Shown piece after piece: positions 25,778 through 34,137 of a DNA stretch of 64,000 bases. The stretch lies in the NCBI RefSeq assembly GCF_031458255.1, contig NZ_JAVDYC010000001.1:3233001-3297000 (forward strand), in the 5' to 3' direction. Source of the DNA: Catenuloplanes niger (GTDB lineage: Bacteria > Actinomycetota > Actinomycetes > Mycobacteriales > Micromonosporaceae). Position 1 is the stretch's first letter. Every line of letters begins with the position of its first letter. Position numbers and translations under genes: made by a program. The notes under the pieces were generated by a model. That model was given only the letters and a program-made list of their open reading frames with translations, made no database searches and was not told the DNA's origin.

Positions 25778-26677
25778 ATGACACTCGCTCTCGTCTCCAA
25801 GCCCGACACCGACACCCCCGTCCTGGAACCGGTGACGCTGCCCGCGCCCGGCGCCGGCGAACTGCGCGTCCGGGTCATCGCGGCCTCGGTCGACCCGGTC
25901 GATCTCTTCCTGGCCGGCGGCTCCGGCCGGACGGTGTGGGGCCTGACCGGCACGATCGGCCTCGGCTCGTCGCTGACCGGCATCGTCACCGGGATCGGCG
26001 ACGGCGTGACCGGTTTCGCGCCGGGTGACCGGATCGCGGCGGCCCACCCGGTGCTCGGCGCACCGGCGCGCGGCCACGCCGAGGAGACCGTCGTGCCGGC
26101 GTACGCCGCCGCGCCGCTCCCGGCGGGACTCGACCCGGTGGCCGCCGCGACGGTGCCGCTGAACGGGCTGACCGCGGCCCAGCTGCTCGACCGGCTCGGC
26201 CCGGCCGGCGGGCGCACGCTGCTGGTCACCGGCGCGGCCGGTGGCGTCGGCGGGTTCGCGGTCGCGCTCGCGGCCCGGGCCGGCTGGGCCGTCACCGCGC
26301 TGGCTCGCGGGTCCGACCGGGACTTCGTGCTCCGGGCCGGCGCCCGCGAGCTGGTCACCGAGCTGCCCGGCCCGGCGTTCGACGCGGTGGTGGACGCCGC
26401 CGTGCTGGAGGCCGCCGCGCTCGGTGCGGTCCGCGACGGTGGTGCGCTGGCCGGCCCGACGTCCGCGCGGCCCGCGACGCCGGAGCGCGGCATCACGGTC
26501 GACCTGGTCGACTCGCAGCCGGACGGCGACCGGCTCGCCGCGCTGCTCGCGCTCGCCGCGGACGGCGTGCTGGAACTGCGGGTGGCCGGCACCGTCCCGC
26601 TGAGCGACGCCGCCCTTGCGTACGGCAACGTCGCCGCCGGTGGTGGGCGTGGGCGGTGGGTGTTGCTGGCGGATTGA
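25778..26677 (+). CDS. Second medium-chain dehydrogenase/reductase
   Basis: A 299-residue MDR protein, shorter than its partner and only distantly similar. GAGELRVRVIAASVDPVDLF and FAPGDRIAAAHPVLG mark the GroES-like half; TLLVTGAAGGVGGFAVALAA is the nucleotide-binding loop. No zinc ligands are seen. It is compact (LELRVAGTVPLSDAALAYG ends the fold), close to the small NADP-dependent quinone reductases. It lies 9 bases after the preceding gene, so the two are probably co-translated and act on related substrates. Confidence 0.85.
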   Translation: MTLALVSKPDTDTPVLEPVTLPAPGAGELRVRVIAASVDPVDLFLAGGSGRTVWGLTGTIGLGSSLTGIVTGIGDGVTGFAPGDRIAAAHPVLGAPARGHAEETVVPAYAAAPLPAGLDPVAAATVPLNGLTAAQLLDRLGPAGGRTLLVTGAAGGVGGFAVALAARAGWAVTALARGSDRDFVLRAGARELVTELPGPAFDAVVDAAVLEAAALGAVRDGGALAGPTSARPATPERGITVDLVDSQPDGDRLAALLALAADGVLELRVAGTVPLSDAALAYGNVAAGGGRGRWVLLAD

Positions 26678-26711
26678 CACCTGCGACGGACGTGCGCGCC
26701 GCGGGGGCCGG

Positions 26712-26717
26712 TACCGT
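26712..26717 (+). promoter_or_regulatory. -10 box for a leaderless LAL regulator transcript
   Basis: TACCGT matches TANNNT and ends 6 bases before the ATG at 26724. No ribosome-binding site lies between. The gene is 46 bases past the stop of the second MDR gene, so this would give it independent expression. Confidence 0.45.
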
Positions 26718-26723
26718 CGCGAC

Positions 26724-29390
26724 ATGCACGCGTATGACCGGGAACCCGGCGCCCTCGTCGGCCGGGCCGCGGAGAGCCGGCGCGTCGCCGCCCTGATCGA
26801 CGGCGCTCGCGCCGGCCGGGGCGGCGCGCTCGTGCTGACCGGCGAGGCGGGGATCGGCAAGAGCGCGCTGCTCGACCAGGCCGCGGAGACCGCCGGCGGC
26901 TTCCGGATCGCACGCGCGTCCGGATCGGAGTTCGAGCAGGAGCTGCCGTTCGCCGGGCTGCACCAGCTGTGCCTGCCGATCCTCGACTCCCTGGACGTCG
27001 TCCCGGAATCCCACCGGGACGCGCTCCGCGTGGCGTTCGGCCTGGTCACCGGCGTGCCCGATCTGCTGCGCACCGGCCTGGCCGTGCTGGAACTGGCGAC
27101 CGCCGCCGCGCGGGACGCACCGCTGCTGCTGGTGGTGGACGACGCGCAGTGGCTCGACCCGGCCTCGACCCGGGCGCTCGCCTTCCTCGCCCGCCGGGTC
27201 GGCGCCGACCCGGTCGCGGTGCTGATCGCGGTCCGCACCCCCGGCTCCCCCGTTGAACTGGACACGCTGCCCACGCTGGCCGTCGCGGGAATCAGCGACG
27301 ACAACGCCGGCGAGCTGCTGACTCTGCACAGCCCGTTGCCACTGGACGAGCGCGTCCGGGACCGGCTCGTCGCCGAAGCGAACGGCAACCCGCTGGCGCT
27401 GCTCGAACTGCCCCGGGCCGGAGGATTCGCGCCGCCCGCGACGTCCTCGGTGCCGACCATGATCGAGCGCGGCTTCCAGGCGCGGCTGACCGGGCTGCCG
27501 GACGAGGCGCGCCTGCTGCTGACCGTCGCGAGCGCGGACCCGACCGGCGACCCCGGCCTGCTCTGGGCGGCCGCCCGTACCCTCGGTATGGACGTCACCC
27601 GGGCCGGTGCGGACGCGGCCGCGACCGGGCTCGCCGACTTCGGCACCCGGGTCCGGTTCTGTCATCCGCTGGCGCGGTCGGCCGTCTACCACGCGGCACC
27701 GGTGGCCGAGCTGCGCGTGGCCCACGGTGCGCTGGCCGAGGTCACCGACCCGGTCGTGGCGCCGGACCGCCGGGCCTGGCACCGCGCGCAGGCCTGCGGC
27801 GGGCCCGACGACGACGTCGCCGACGACCTGGAACGATCCGCCTCCCGGGCGCAGGCCCGGGGCGGCGTCGCGGCGACCGCGGTGTTCCTGGAACGCGCCG
27901 CCGCGCTGACGATGGACACCGGCCGGCGGATCGCCCGCACGCTCGACGCGGCACAGGCGCACATCGACGCCGGCGGTACGGACGCGGCCGCGGATCTGCT
28001 CGGCACGATCGACGCCGCCGTGCTCGACGAGCAGCGGCTCGCACGCGTCGACGTGCTGCGCGGCCGGATCGCGTTCATCCGCTCCGACGACGACTCCGGC
28101 CCCGCGCTGATGGTGCGCGCGGCGCGCCGGCTCTCCGCCACCGACCCGGACCGCGCCCGCGAGTGCTTCCTGGACGCGGTCGAGATGGGGCTGGTCGTCG
28201 GGCGCGCCGGCGGACTGATCGAAGAGATCATGGCCACGGTACGGGCGGAGGCACCCCCGCCGACGTCGCCGGACGTCCTGGACGCGCTGGTCGTGCTGTC
28301 CACCGAGGGCCACCACGCGGCGGTCCCGCTGCTGCGGGCCACGCTCGCCGCTCCGCTGTGGAGCCGGCGGCCCGCGCTCGCGTCGATGATCGCCGGCGAG
28401 ATCTACGACCTGGAGACGCTCGCCGCGCTCGCCGAGTGGCTGGTCGACACGGGCCGGGGGACCGGCTCACCCACGATGCTGCGGCTCGGGCTCGCGCAGC
28501 GGGCCGTCGACGCCACGCTCACCGGCGACATCGGCCAGGCGCTGGCCGCCACCGCCGAGGAGGAGGCGGTCGCCGAGGCCACCGGCGGCACCCCGCTCCT
28601 CTACCACCGGCTGCACCTGGCCGCCCACCGTGGCCGCCGCGACGAGATGCTGCCGCTGCTCGATGAGGCCACCCGGGGCCCGGCCCGCGTCACCAACGTG
28701 AACTGGACCACGGCGATCCTCCACAACGGACTCGCCGACTACCCGGCCGCGCTGGCCGCGGCCCGGCGCGCGGTCGAGGGCGGCGAGTTCTTCCTCAGCG
28801 GCGCGGTCCTGCCGGAGCTGATCGAGGCCGCGGTCCGGTGCGACGAGCCGGACCTCGCGGCCCGGGGCCTGGACGCGCTGACCGTGCGCGCGGAGGCCGT
28901 CGGCACCCCGTCCGCCCGCGGTCTCGCCGCGTCCGCGCGCGGCCTGGTGACCGGCGTCGAGGACCACCACCGGGAGGCGGCCGAGCTGCTCGGCACGAGC
29001 CCGCTCGTGCCGTACCGGGCCCGTGCTCACCTGCTCTACGGCGAGTGGCTCCGGCGCCGCAGCCGTCGCCGCGACTGCCTCGTCCACCTGCGCACCGCGC
29101 ACGAACTGTTCGCCGCGACCGGGGCGGACGCGTTCGCCCGCCGCGCCGCCACCGAGCTGCGCGCGACCGGTGAACGCGCCGTGCACCGCGCCACCGGTCC
29201 CGCCCACGAGATGCTGACCATGCAGGAGATCGCGGTCGCCCGCCTGGTCGCCGCCGGTGCAATGTCGAAGGACGTCGCGGTCCAGCTCTTCATCAGCAAA
29301 CGCACCGTCGACGCCCACCTGCGCACCATCTTCCGCAAACTCGGCATCACCTCCCGCGCCCAGCTGCGCGACCACCCCGACCTCGCCTGA
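26724..29390 (+). CDS. LAL-type (large ATP-binding) LuxR-family regulator
   Basis: An 888-residue regulator. The N-terminal AAA/STAND ATPase begins at LVGRAAESRRVAALID, with Walker A LTGEAGIGKSALLD (about 35-48) and Walker B LLLVVDDAQWLDPAS (about 133-147). A long helical TPR-like middle (about 350-800) probably binds a ligand or protein. The C-terminal HTH (about 830-885) has LTMQEIAVARLVAAGAMSKD and SKRTVDAHLRTIFRKLGI. The preceding reductase operon is the obvious candidate target. An in-frame upstream extension exists but lacks similarity. Confidence 0.92.
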   Translation: MHAYDREPGALVGRAAESRRVAALIDGARAGRGGALVLTGEAGIGKSALLDQAAETAGGFRIARASGSEFEQELPFAGLHQLCLPILDSLDVVPESHRDALRVAFGLVTGVPDLLRTGLAVLELATAAARDAPLLLVVDDAQWLDPASTRALAFLARRVGADPVAVLIAVRTPGSPVELDTLPTLAVAGISDDNAGELLTLHSPLPLDERVRDRLVAEANGNPLALLELPRAGGFAPPATSSVPTMIERGFQARLTGLPDEARLLLTVASADPTGDPGLLWAAARTLGMDVTRAGADAAATGLADFGTRVRFCHPLARSAVYHAAPVAELRVAHGALAEVTDPVVAPDRRAWHRAQACGGPDDDVADDLERSASRAQARGGVAATAVFLERAAALTMDTGRRIARTLDAAQAHIDAGGTDAAADLLGTIDAAVLDEQRLARVDVLRGRIAFIRSDDDSGPALMVRAARRLSATDPDRARECFLDAVEMGLVVGRAGGLIEEIMATVRAEAPPPTSPDVLDALVVLSTEGHHAAVPLLRATLAAPLWSRRPALASMIAGEIYDLETLAALAEWLVDTGRGTGSPTMLRLGLAQRAVDATLTGDIGQALAATAEEEAVAEATGGTPLLYHRLHLAAHRGRRDEMLPLLDEATRGPARVTNVNWTTAILHNGLADYPAALAAARRAVEGGEFFLSGAVLPELIEAAVRCDEPDLAARGLDALTVRAEAVGTPSARGLAASARGLVTGVEDHHREAAELLGTSPLVPYRARAHLLYGEWLRRRSRRRDCLVHLRTAHELFAATGADAFARRAATELRATGERAVHRATGPAHEMLTMQEIAVARLVAAGAMSKDVAVQLFISKRTVDAHLRTIFRKLGITSRAQLRDHPDLA

Positions 29391-29432
29391 GCGGCCGGAT
29401 CACGCGACGTGCGATCCGGTGATCCGATCCGG

Positions 29433-29461
29433 GCCGGCCTCCGGGCCGCCCGGAGGCCGGC
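29433..29461 (+). terminator. Hairpin after the LAL regulator
   Basis: A perfect 14-bp stem (GCCGGCCTCCGGGC and its complement) with minimal loop, 42 bases after the stop codon, and no U-tract. Confidence 0.65.
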
Positions 29462-29574
29462 ACCCGATCCGGGGTCCCTTCGGCAGGGCCGATGGTGCAC
29501 CGGCGGATGACGGCATATCGTAGGTACGGGTCAAGCCGCGTGCCCGTCATGGTCATCAGACGGGAGGTGCGCCC

Positions 29575-29832
29575 ATGGCCGGCTCACGAACAGATCCTTC
29601 ACTGCTCTCCGGCTCGCAGCGCGCACCGGCCGCGATCGACGAGCATCCGGACACCTGGCTGGACGTGCGGCACGTCGGCTTCTTCGGTGCCGCGGGCATA
29701 CACGCGCTGGTCCGGGCGCACCGGCACGCCACCGGCCTCGGGCGCAGGTTCGGGCTGCGCGGGGTGCACGGCATCACGGAGCAGGTCCTGGCCATCGCCG
29801 ATCTGGAGCACGTGATCCCGGCGATCCGGTAA
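29575..29832 (+). CDS. Short STAS-domain protein
   Basis: An 85-residue protein whose C-terminal two thirds match STAS (anti-sigma-antagonist/MlaB-like) domains: TWLDVRHVGFFGAAGIHALV corresponds to the conserved strand-helix where antagonists carry the phosphorylatable Ser in D-S-S-G. Here that site reads GAAG, so the Ser is absent. GLRGVHGITEQVLAIADLEHVI is the last strand and helix. The first ~30 residues of a standard STAS domain are missing. GGGAGG seven bases upstream supports the ATG at 29575. It may be a reduced, non-phosphorylatable antagonist or a truncated gene. Confidence 0.65.
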   Translation: MAGSRTDPSLLSGSQRAPAAIDEHPDTWLDVRHVGFFGAAGIHALVRAHRHATGLGRRFGLRGVHGITEQVLAIADLEHVIPAIR

Positions 29833-30323
29833 CGGCCGCGCCCCGGGAAGCCGCGCCCCGGAAAGCCGCAACCCGATCCCCCTCCCGGGACCGTCCGGCA
29901 TCCGTCCGCCCGGGCGGACGACGGTCCGCCGGCCGCGGCCGGTACCGCGGTGCCGTGCCCGCACCGCGACGAACTCGCCGCCGGGCCGGCCGGCGCGTGC
30001 GCGAGTCCAGCGGGCCGGCCGGTTCACGTCCACGACCGGAGGGGACGGAGACCGGCGTGCGGCCGGAGCGACGCTTTCCGGACGTCGTGGCGGGCCCGCG
30101 CGACGGGTCCGGCGAGTGACGGGCGTCGGGGTCTCGCGCCCGATCAGTCCACGACCGCCACCGGAGACGCTCGGGTAACATCATGCTCTCCACTGACTTC
30201 GCCGAGTCAGCGTTCGCGTCAAGCAGCGGCGCGTGTCCTGTGAACCCCCGTGGTTCCGGATGGCACCGATTCTTCGATGCCGCCCTCGGAGGCGGCGGTC
30301 CGCTGCAGGGGAATCCGACAACG
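29833..30323. other. Intergenic stretch before the GAF gene
   Basis: About 490 bases without a gene I can support. It holds short direct repeats (GAAGCCGCGCCCCGG-like) near its start and a possible -10 box TAACAT at 30176-30181. That box would give the downstream gene a ~135-base leader. An in-frame ATG at 30183 would add 47 residues, but the extra segment has no family similarity and lacks a ribosome-binding site. Confidence 0.4.
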
Positions 30324-30884
30324 ATGGCGCAACAACCGGCCGAACCCATCAGTGCCACCGCGCAACTGGCACTGATCAAACTGACCGAGATGGATCTAGT
30401 TTCAGTCCTGCGCCACGTCACCCACATCGCCCGGCGAACGCTGCCGGGCAGCACCGACGTGTCGGTGACCATCGTCGAGGGGCGCCGGCCCTACACCGTG
30501 GCCTCCACCGGCGAGACCGCCGCGCAGCTCGACGAGTTGCAGTACCAGATCAAGGACGGACCGTGCCTGCGCGCCGCCACCGAGAAGGCGGTCGTGCACA
30601 TCCGGGAAACCGCACAGGACACGCGTTTCCACCGATGGCCGGCCCAGGCGGCCGCGGCCGGCGCGGGCAGCATCCTGTCCGTACCGCTGACGATCCTGGA
30701 GGACGTGGACGGGGCGCTCAACGTCTACGGCCGGGTCGCCGACGCGTTCGACGACGACACCGTCCTCGCAGCCCGCGCCTTCGCCGAGTACGCCGGCGCG
30801 GTCCTGTCCAATGCGCACCTCTACGACCGGACCGCCACGCTCGCCGAGCAGATGCGCACGGTGAGCGTCGTGGTGGTGTCGTAG
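30324..30884 (+). CDS. GAF-domain protein lacking the expected C-terminal ANTAR domain
   Basis: A 186-residue cytoplasmic GAF protein: LALIKLTEMDLVSVLRHVTH, LDELQYQIKDGPCLRAATE, RWPAQAAAAGAGSILSVPL and FAEYAGAVLSNAHLYDRTATL are standard for actinobacterial GAF-ANTAR regulators. Those continue into an RNA-binding ANTAR helix bundle; here the frame ends 15 residues after NAHLYD in the unrelated tail RTVSVVVVS. The ribosome-binding site AGGGGA supports the ATG at 30324. The 3' end overlaps, as an inverted repeat, the 3' end of a convergent GAF gene. It probably arose by deletion and could still bind a ligand. Confidence 0.8.
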   Translation: MAQQPAEPISATAQLALIKLTEMDLVSVLRHVTHIARRTLPGSTDVSVTIVEGRRPYTVASTGETAAQLDELQYQIKDGPCLRAATEKAVVHIRETAQDTRFHRWPAQAAAAGAGSILSVPLTILEDVDGALNVYGRVADAFDDDTVLAARAFAEYAGAVLSNAHLYDRTATLAEQMRTVSVVVVS

Positions 30885-30910
30885 AGGTGTGCGTTCGCCA
30901 GCGCGACCGC
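30798..30910. repeat. Imperfect inverted repeat made by the 3' ends of two convergent GAF genes
   Basis: Arms of about 45 bases (30798-30841 and 30864-30910) are both coding for the NAHLYD segment of GAF paralogues on opposite strands, with a ~22-base centre. The transcript could fold into a long hairpin and act as a bidirectional terminator. Confidence 0.75.
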
Positions 30911-31383
30911 CGCGTACTCCGCGAACGACGCGGCCATCCGCACGGCCGAGTCGTCGAAGGCCTCGGCCGTGGTGCTGTAGACGTTCAGCGCGCCGGTGAC
31001 GGACTCCTGGACCGGCAGGCCCATCGACAGCGAACTGTCCGCCCCAGTTCCACCGCCTGGGACGTCCACTGTGGCCGGCGTGTCTCCGTCGCGATCCGGG
31101 ACAGCACCATCGCCCCGGCCGTGCCGGCCGCGTCCAGGCAGGGGCCGCTGCCCAGCGCGTACTGCGTCTCGTCCAGGCGGAGCGCCAGCTCGCTGGTGAA
31201 GGCCGCGGTTCGCGCCTGCTGGTCCCGCACCAGCGTCACGGAGACCTCGTCGGCGCCCGGGACCGCCCGCCGGGCCAGGTCGGCGATCATGTTCAGCACG
31301 CCGTTGAGGTCGGTCTCGCTCAGCTTGATCCGGGCCAGCTGCGCGAAGGCCGCCTCGGGGTCGATGGATTCGCTGGTGGCCAC
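30821..31383 (-). pseudogene. Frameshifted GAF-domain gene, ANTAR region missing
   Basis: A paralogue of the plus-strand GAF gene that faces it. The GTG at 31383 has GGGAG upstream. The first frame reads VATSESIDPEAAFAQLARIK to PQWTSQAVELG. The rest (GADSSLSMGLPVQES, then FAEYAAVALANAHLYDTTTT) is in another frame. One G is missing from a G4 run (C4 at 31042-31045 on the plus strand), judged by alignment to the sister gene. After TTTTLT the frame enters the antisense of the sister gene and stops at 30821, so no ANTAR domain remains. A homopolymer sequencing error could mimic the shift but not the fused ends. Confidence 0.8.
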
Positions 31384-31639
31384 GGCTCTCCCGCCCTGCT
31401 GTACCGAGCGCCCGGCCGGCAGCGACACGGCTCCGGCAGAACGATCACTGCGGGCCTCCATCATCGATGAAGCCCGGGACCGCGCCGCTGTGTGACGCCG
31501 ACTCGCCGATGCCATGGGACATCCGCCACAGATCGGTGCAGTTTACCTCCGCGGTGTCCGAACCCGGCCGCGCGCACGAACCCGTTTGCCTCCGCCGCGA
31601 AGGGGTATCCGGCCACTTCGACGATGGAAGGTACTGCGG

Positions 31640-32071
31640 GTGGACATGTCGGAGGAGGACCGGAGAACACGGGCGACGGAAGCGAACGGCACTCCAGCCC
31701 TCGTCACCCAGGATCTGTTCCCTCTCGCCGGGGCGTCCCGGATCGCGCGTGGCATCGTGACCGAGGCCTGCCTGCGCTGGGACCTGCCGCAGGCGGTCGC
31801 GCCGGCCGCCCTGATCGTCAGTGAGCTGGTCGGCAACGTGGTGGACCACGCTCACACGATCATGACGTTGGAGATCACCCTCTTCCCGGGCCGCCTGCTT
31901 CTCTCCATGCGCGACGGCAGCCGTCTCCCGCCGGTCCCCCGGCAGGGCATGACCGCGACGTCGGCCCGCGGCCGCGGGCTGCTCCTGATCGAGGCGGTCA
32001 GCACCGACTGGGGCTACCGTCTCGACGCGGCCGGCAAGACCGTCTGGGCAGCCCTGGAGATCACCCCCTAG
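31640..32071 (+). CDS. HATPase-fold serine-protein-kinase-like regulator (RsbW/SpoIIAB type)
   Basis: A 143-residue anti-sigma-kinase-like ATP-binding protein. RIARGIVTEACLRWDLPQ leads into the N-box APAALIVSELVGNVVDHA, then MTLEITLFPGRLLLSMRD (G1 box region, with the usual DxGxG altered to RDGS) and SARGRGLLLIEAVSTDWGYR (G2). Actinomycetes have dozens of such proteins controlling sigma factors via STAS antagonists. GGAAGG upstream fits the GTG at 31640; an ATG at 31646 is an alternative. It is divergent from the frameshifted GAF gene. Confidence 0.83.
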   Translation: MDMSEEDRRTRATEANGTPALVTQDLFPLAGASRIARGIVTEACLRWDLPQAVAPAALIVSELVGNVVDHAHTIMTLEITLFPGRLLLSMRDGSRLPPVPRQGMTATSARGRGLLLIEAVSTDWGYRLDAAGKTVWAALEITP

Positions 32072-32269
32072 CACCCGTGCCGAAGCGGTGGTCTGACCGA
32101 TGTGGTCGCCGGGCGGTACCCACAAGGCCGCTGTGACCTGCGGATACGATGCGTCGCGGCAACCCGCCCCGCACGGCGTACGGCCGGGCGGGTGTAGTAT
32201 CGAGTCGTCCGGTGCCGGTGCCATCCGTCTTGAGGTGCCATCGACCGGCGAGCCCCGTAAGGGGGCGCC

Positions 32270-32617
32270 ATGTCTTTTCCTCACCCCTCTTCTCCCCGCG
32301 CGGAGTCCTCCGGCGACGCCGATCGAGTCCCGCCCGTCGACACCGCGGCACCACCACGGCATCAGGCCGTGGCACGTCCGCGCACTCGCACCGGCGCCAC
32401 CTGGTTCGGCGTCTGCGTCGCGGCGCTGCTTCTCGTGGTGCTGACCGTCTTCATGCTGCAGAACACCGGCGACGTCGAGGTCAGCTTCCTGGCCTGGCAG
32501 GGCACGGTGCCGCTGGCGCTGGCGCTGCTCACCGCCGCCGTGGGGACCGCGATCCTCACCATGGCGATCGGCACCGCGCGCATCGCCCAGCTCCGCCGGG
32601 CCAACCGGAAAATTTGA
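32270..32617 (+). CDS. LapA-like (DUF1049) small membrane protein
   Basis: A 115-residue protein with a Pro/Arg-rich N-terminal tail of ~40 residues and two transmembrane helices (about 45-66 and 77-99). These surround the conserved LQNTGDVEVSFLAWQGTVPL typical of the lipopolysaccharide assembly protein A domain. It ends in ARIAQLRRANRK. A GGGGG ribosome-binding site lies just before the ATG. In Gram-positives the role is unknown; stress-associated membrane protein is a guess. Confidence 0.8.
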   Translation: MSFPHPSSPRAESSGDADRVPPVDTAAPPRHQAVARPRTRTGATWFGVCVAALLLVVLTVFMLQNTGDVEVSFLAWQGTVPLALALLTAAVGTAILTMAIGTARIAQLRRANRKI

Positions 32618-32681
32618 TCTCCACCGATACACCACCCACCGCCGCGCGTACCGCGCCGCCGGTGGGTGGGAGGGACTCGTC

Positions 32682-33173
32682 ATGACCAGATCCACCGCCC
32701 ATGACCGGATGACAGTCCGGTCGACCACGCCACCGACCACCCCCCGGCTGCGCCTCGCGCCGGCCGAGGCCCGCCGCACCCTGCTGGACGGCGGCTGGTG
32801 GCCCCGGTCCGCCGATCCGGTGGCCGAGCTTCCGGGGCTGGTGCTGGCCATCGACGGTCTGCACAGCCGGGTGATCCGGCTGGTGCTCGCCGCCGACGGC
32901 TGGGCCGAGCATCCCCGGCGCCTGGAGGTCGAGCCCGGCCGGGTGGTCCGGCTGGGTTACTTCGCCAGCCAGCCGACGAGCCTGCTCACCGCCCTCTGCG
33001 ACCACGGGGAACGGGTCGACCTGCTCGTCGTGCCGCCGGACACGGACGAGGACCGCGCCGACGCGGCGTTGCTGCTGTCCACCGAGGTGGACAATCCCCG
33101 GCACGCCCCGCAGATCCTGTCCACGGTCGAGACGAACCACGCGCCGGACCGGCAGCCGGTGCCCGCGCGGTAG
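32682..33173 (+). CDS. DUF5994-like protein
   Basis: A 163-residue soluble protein: RLRLAPAEARRTLLDGGWWPRS, PVAELPGLVLAIDG, RLVLAADGWAEHPRRLEV, RVVRLGYFASQPTSLLTAL and RVDLLVVPPDTDEDRADAAL form the pattern of the actinobacterial DUF5994 family. The function is unknown. GGGAGGG twelve bases upstream supports the ATG. It lies 64 bases after the LapA-like gene on the same strand, so co-transcription is possible. Confidence 0.75.
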   Translation: MTRSTAHDRMTVRSTTPPTTPRLRLAPAEARRTLLDGGWWPRSADPVAELPGLVLAIDGLHSRVIRLVLAADGWAEHPRRLEVEPGRVVRLGYFASQPTSLLTALCDHGERVDLLVVPPDTDEDRADAALLLSTEVDNPRHAPQILSTVETNHAPDRQPVPAR

Positions 33174-33633
33174 TGAGCCGGACGTGTGCGGTGGATCTCG
33201 TCGGGAGCCGGCGCGGATCCACCGCACGTCTCGGCACCACCGACGGTCACGGCCGACGAGCGTCGGCCGTGGCGACCGGCCGGACGTCGGCGACCGGCCG
33301 GACGTCCACGAGCACCGTCGCCGACGATCTCACGACTCGGGCCGGGTCACGCCTCCGTCGCGGGGCGCGGCACCGTGGCCGCCGCGACCGCGAACGGGTG
33401 GCGCAGCCGACACATGGCCACCTCGTCACAGTCGGACACGGGCGGGGCGGGCTGCAGATCCTCCGCGGACGGCGGTGCGAGAAACGGTGTCGCGCTTGCG
33501 CCGGGGGCGGACGTGGGCGATGACGTGGAGGTCACGGCGGGAGGCGCCTTCCTCGAATGGCACGCCACGGGGAGCTCGGGCCGCTGGCCACGGAAATCGC
33601 ATGAACGCGCCGGACGAATAAGAGTAGAAATGC
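33174..33633. other. Intergenic region with an 18-bp tandem duplication
   Basis: About 460 bases between convergent genes. The 18-base unit GGCGACCGGCCGGACGTC is repeated exactly at 33271-33288 and 33289-33306. Several open frames cross the region, but all are Arg-rich with no recognisable fold, so I call no gene. Confidence 0.5.
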
Positions 33634-33671
33634 CGAACGGCGGCCCGCTGAACCAGTCGGGCCGCCGTTCG
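33634..33671 (-). terminator. Terminator of the cold-shock gene
   Basis: A perfect 14-bp stem (CGAACGGCGGCCCG and its complement) around a 10-base loop, 12 bases beyond the cold-shock stop codon. The flanks are T-rich on the minus strand. Confidence 0.8.
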
Positions 33672-33682
33672 CAAAAATCAGA

Positions 33683-33886
33683 TCAGATGACGCGGATGTT
33701 CTCCGCCTGCGGGCCCTTCTGGCCCTGGGTGATGTCGAACTCCACCCGCTGGTTCTCCTCGAGGCTGCGGTAACCGCTGGCCGAGATCGCGGAGAAGTGG
33801 GCGAACACGTCAGCGCCGCCACCCTCCGGGGTGATGAAGCCGAAGCCCTTGTCGCCGTTGAACCACTTGACGGTGCCTGTAGCCAT
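33683..33886 (-). CDS. Cold-shock domain protein (CspA family)
   Basis: A 67-residue OB-fold RNA/DNA chaperone of canonical length. [19 protein letters not shown] contains RNP1 (KGFGFI) and DVFAHF is RNP2; [25 protein letters not shown] completes the fold. The ATG at 33886 has GAAGGAG upstream. A long leader with a hairpin precedes it, as in other cold-inducible genes, and a strong terminator follows. Monocistronic. Confidence 0.95.
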   Translation of the reverse strand: MATGTVKWFNGDKGFGFITPEGGGADVFAHFSAISASGYRSLEENQRVEFDITQGQKGPQAENIRVI

Positions 33887-34137
33887 GTCTGCTCCTTCGC
33901 AGAATGTTGGAGACCGCACTGTGCGGACCCACACGCCGCTGCGTTGATCACCCGCGTCGGAACCGACACGAACAACGAAAAGCGCCTGGATGAATCACAT
34001 GATCCATCAGGCGCCGAGAACGTCTAAGGAAATCAAAACTGCAACCCGGCAACCGTAGCACAGAAAATGTGCCGCCATCGTACTTTTGATTTTCGGGCTC
34101 CTCGATCACCGCCGAACCGGTCCGTGAGGATGAGGCG
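33887..34137. promoter_or_regulatory. Leader/promoter region of the cold-shock gene, divergent from the antiporter
   Basis: This AT-rich 250-base region separates the divergent cold-shock and antiporter genes. At 33982-34014 an imperfect hairpin (GCGCCTGGATGAATCA facing TGATCCATCAGGCGC) lies in the predicted cold-shock mRNA leader, about 96 bases before the ATG. The AT-rich run at about 34020-34090 probably holds the promoter. The antiporter ribosome-binding site (GAGGATGAGG) lies at its right end. Confidence 0.5.

Noticed and set aside
33186-33773. 195-codon plus-strand open frame running into the cold-shock gene
   Set aside because: It overlaps the cold-shock terminator and coding region antisense and has no protein-like pattern.
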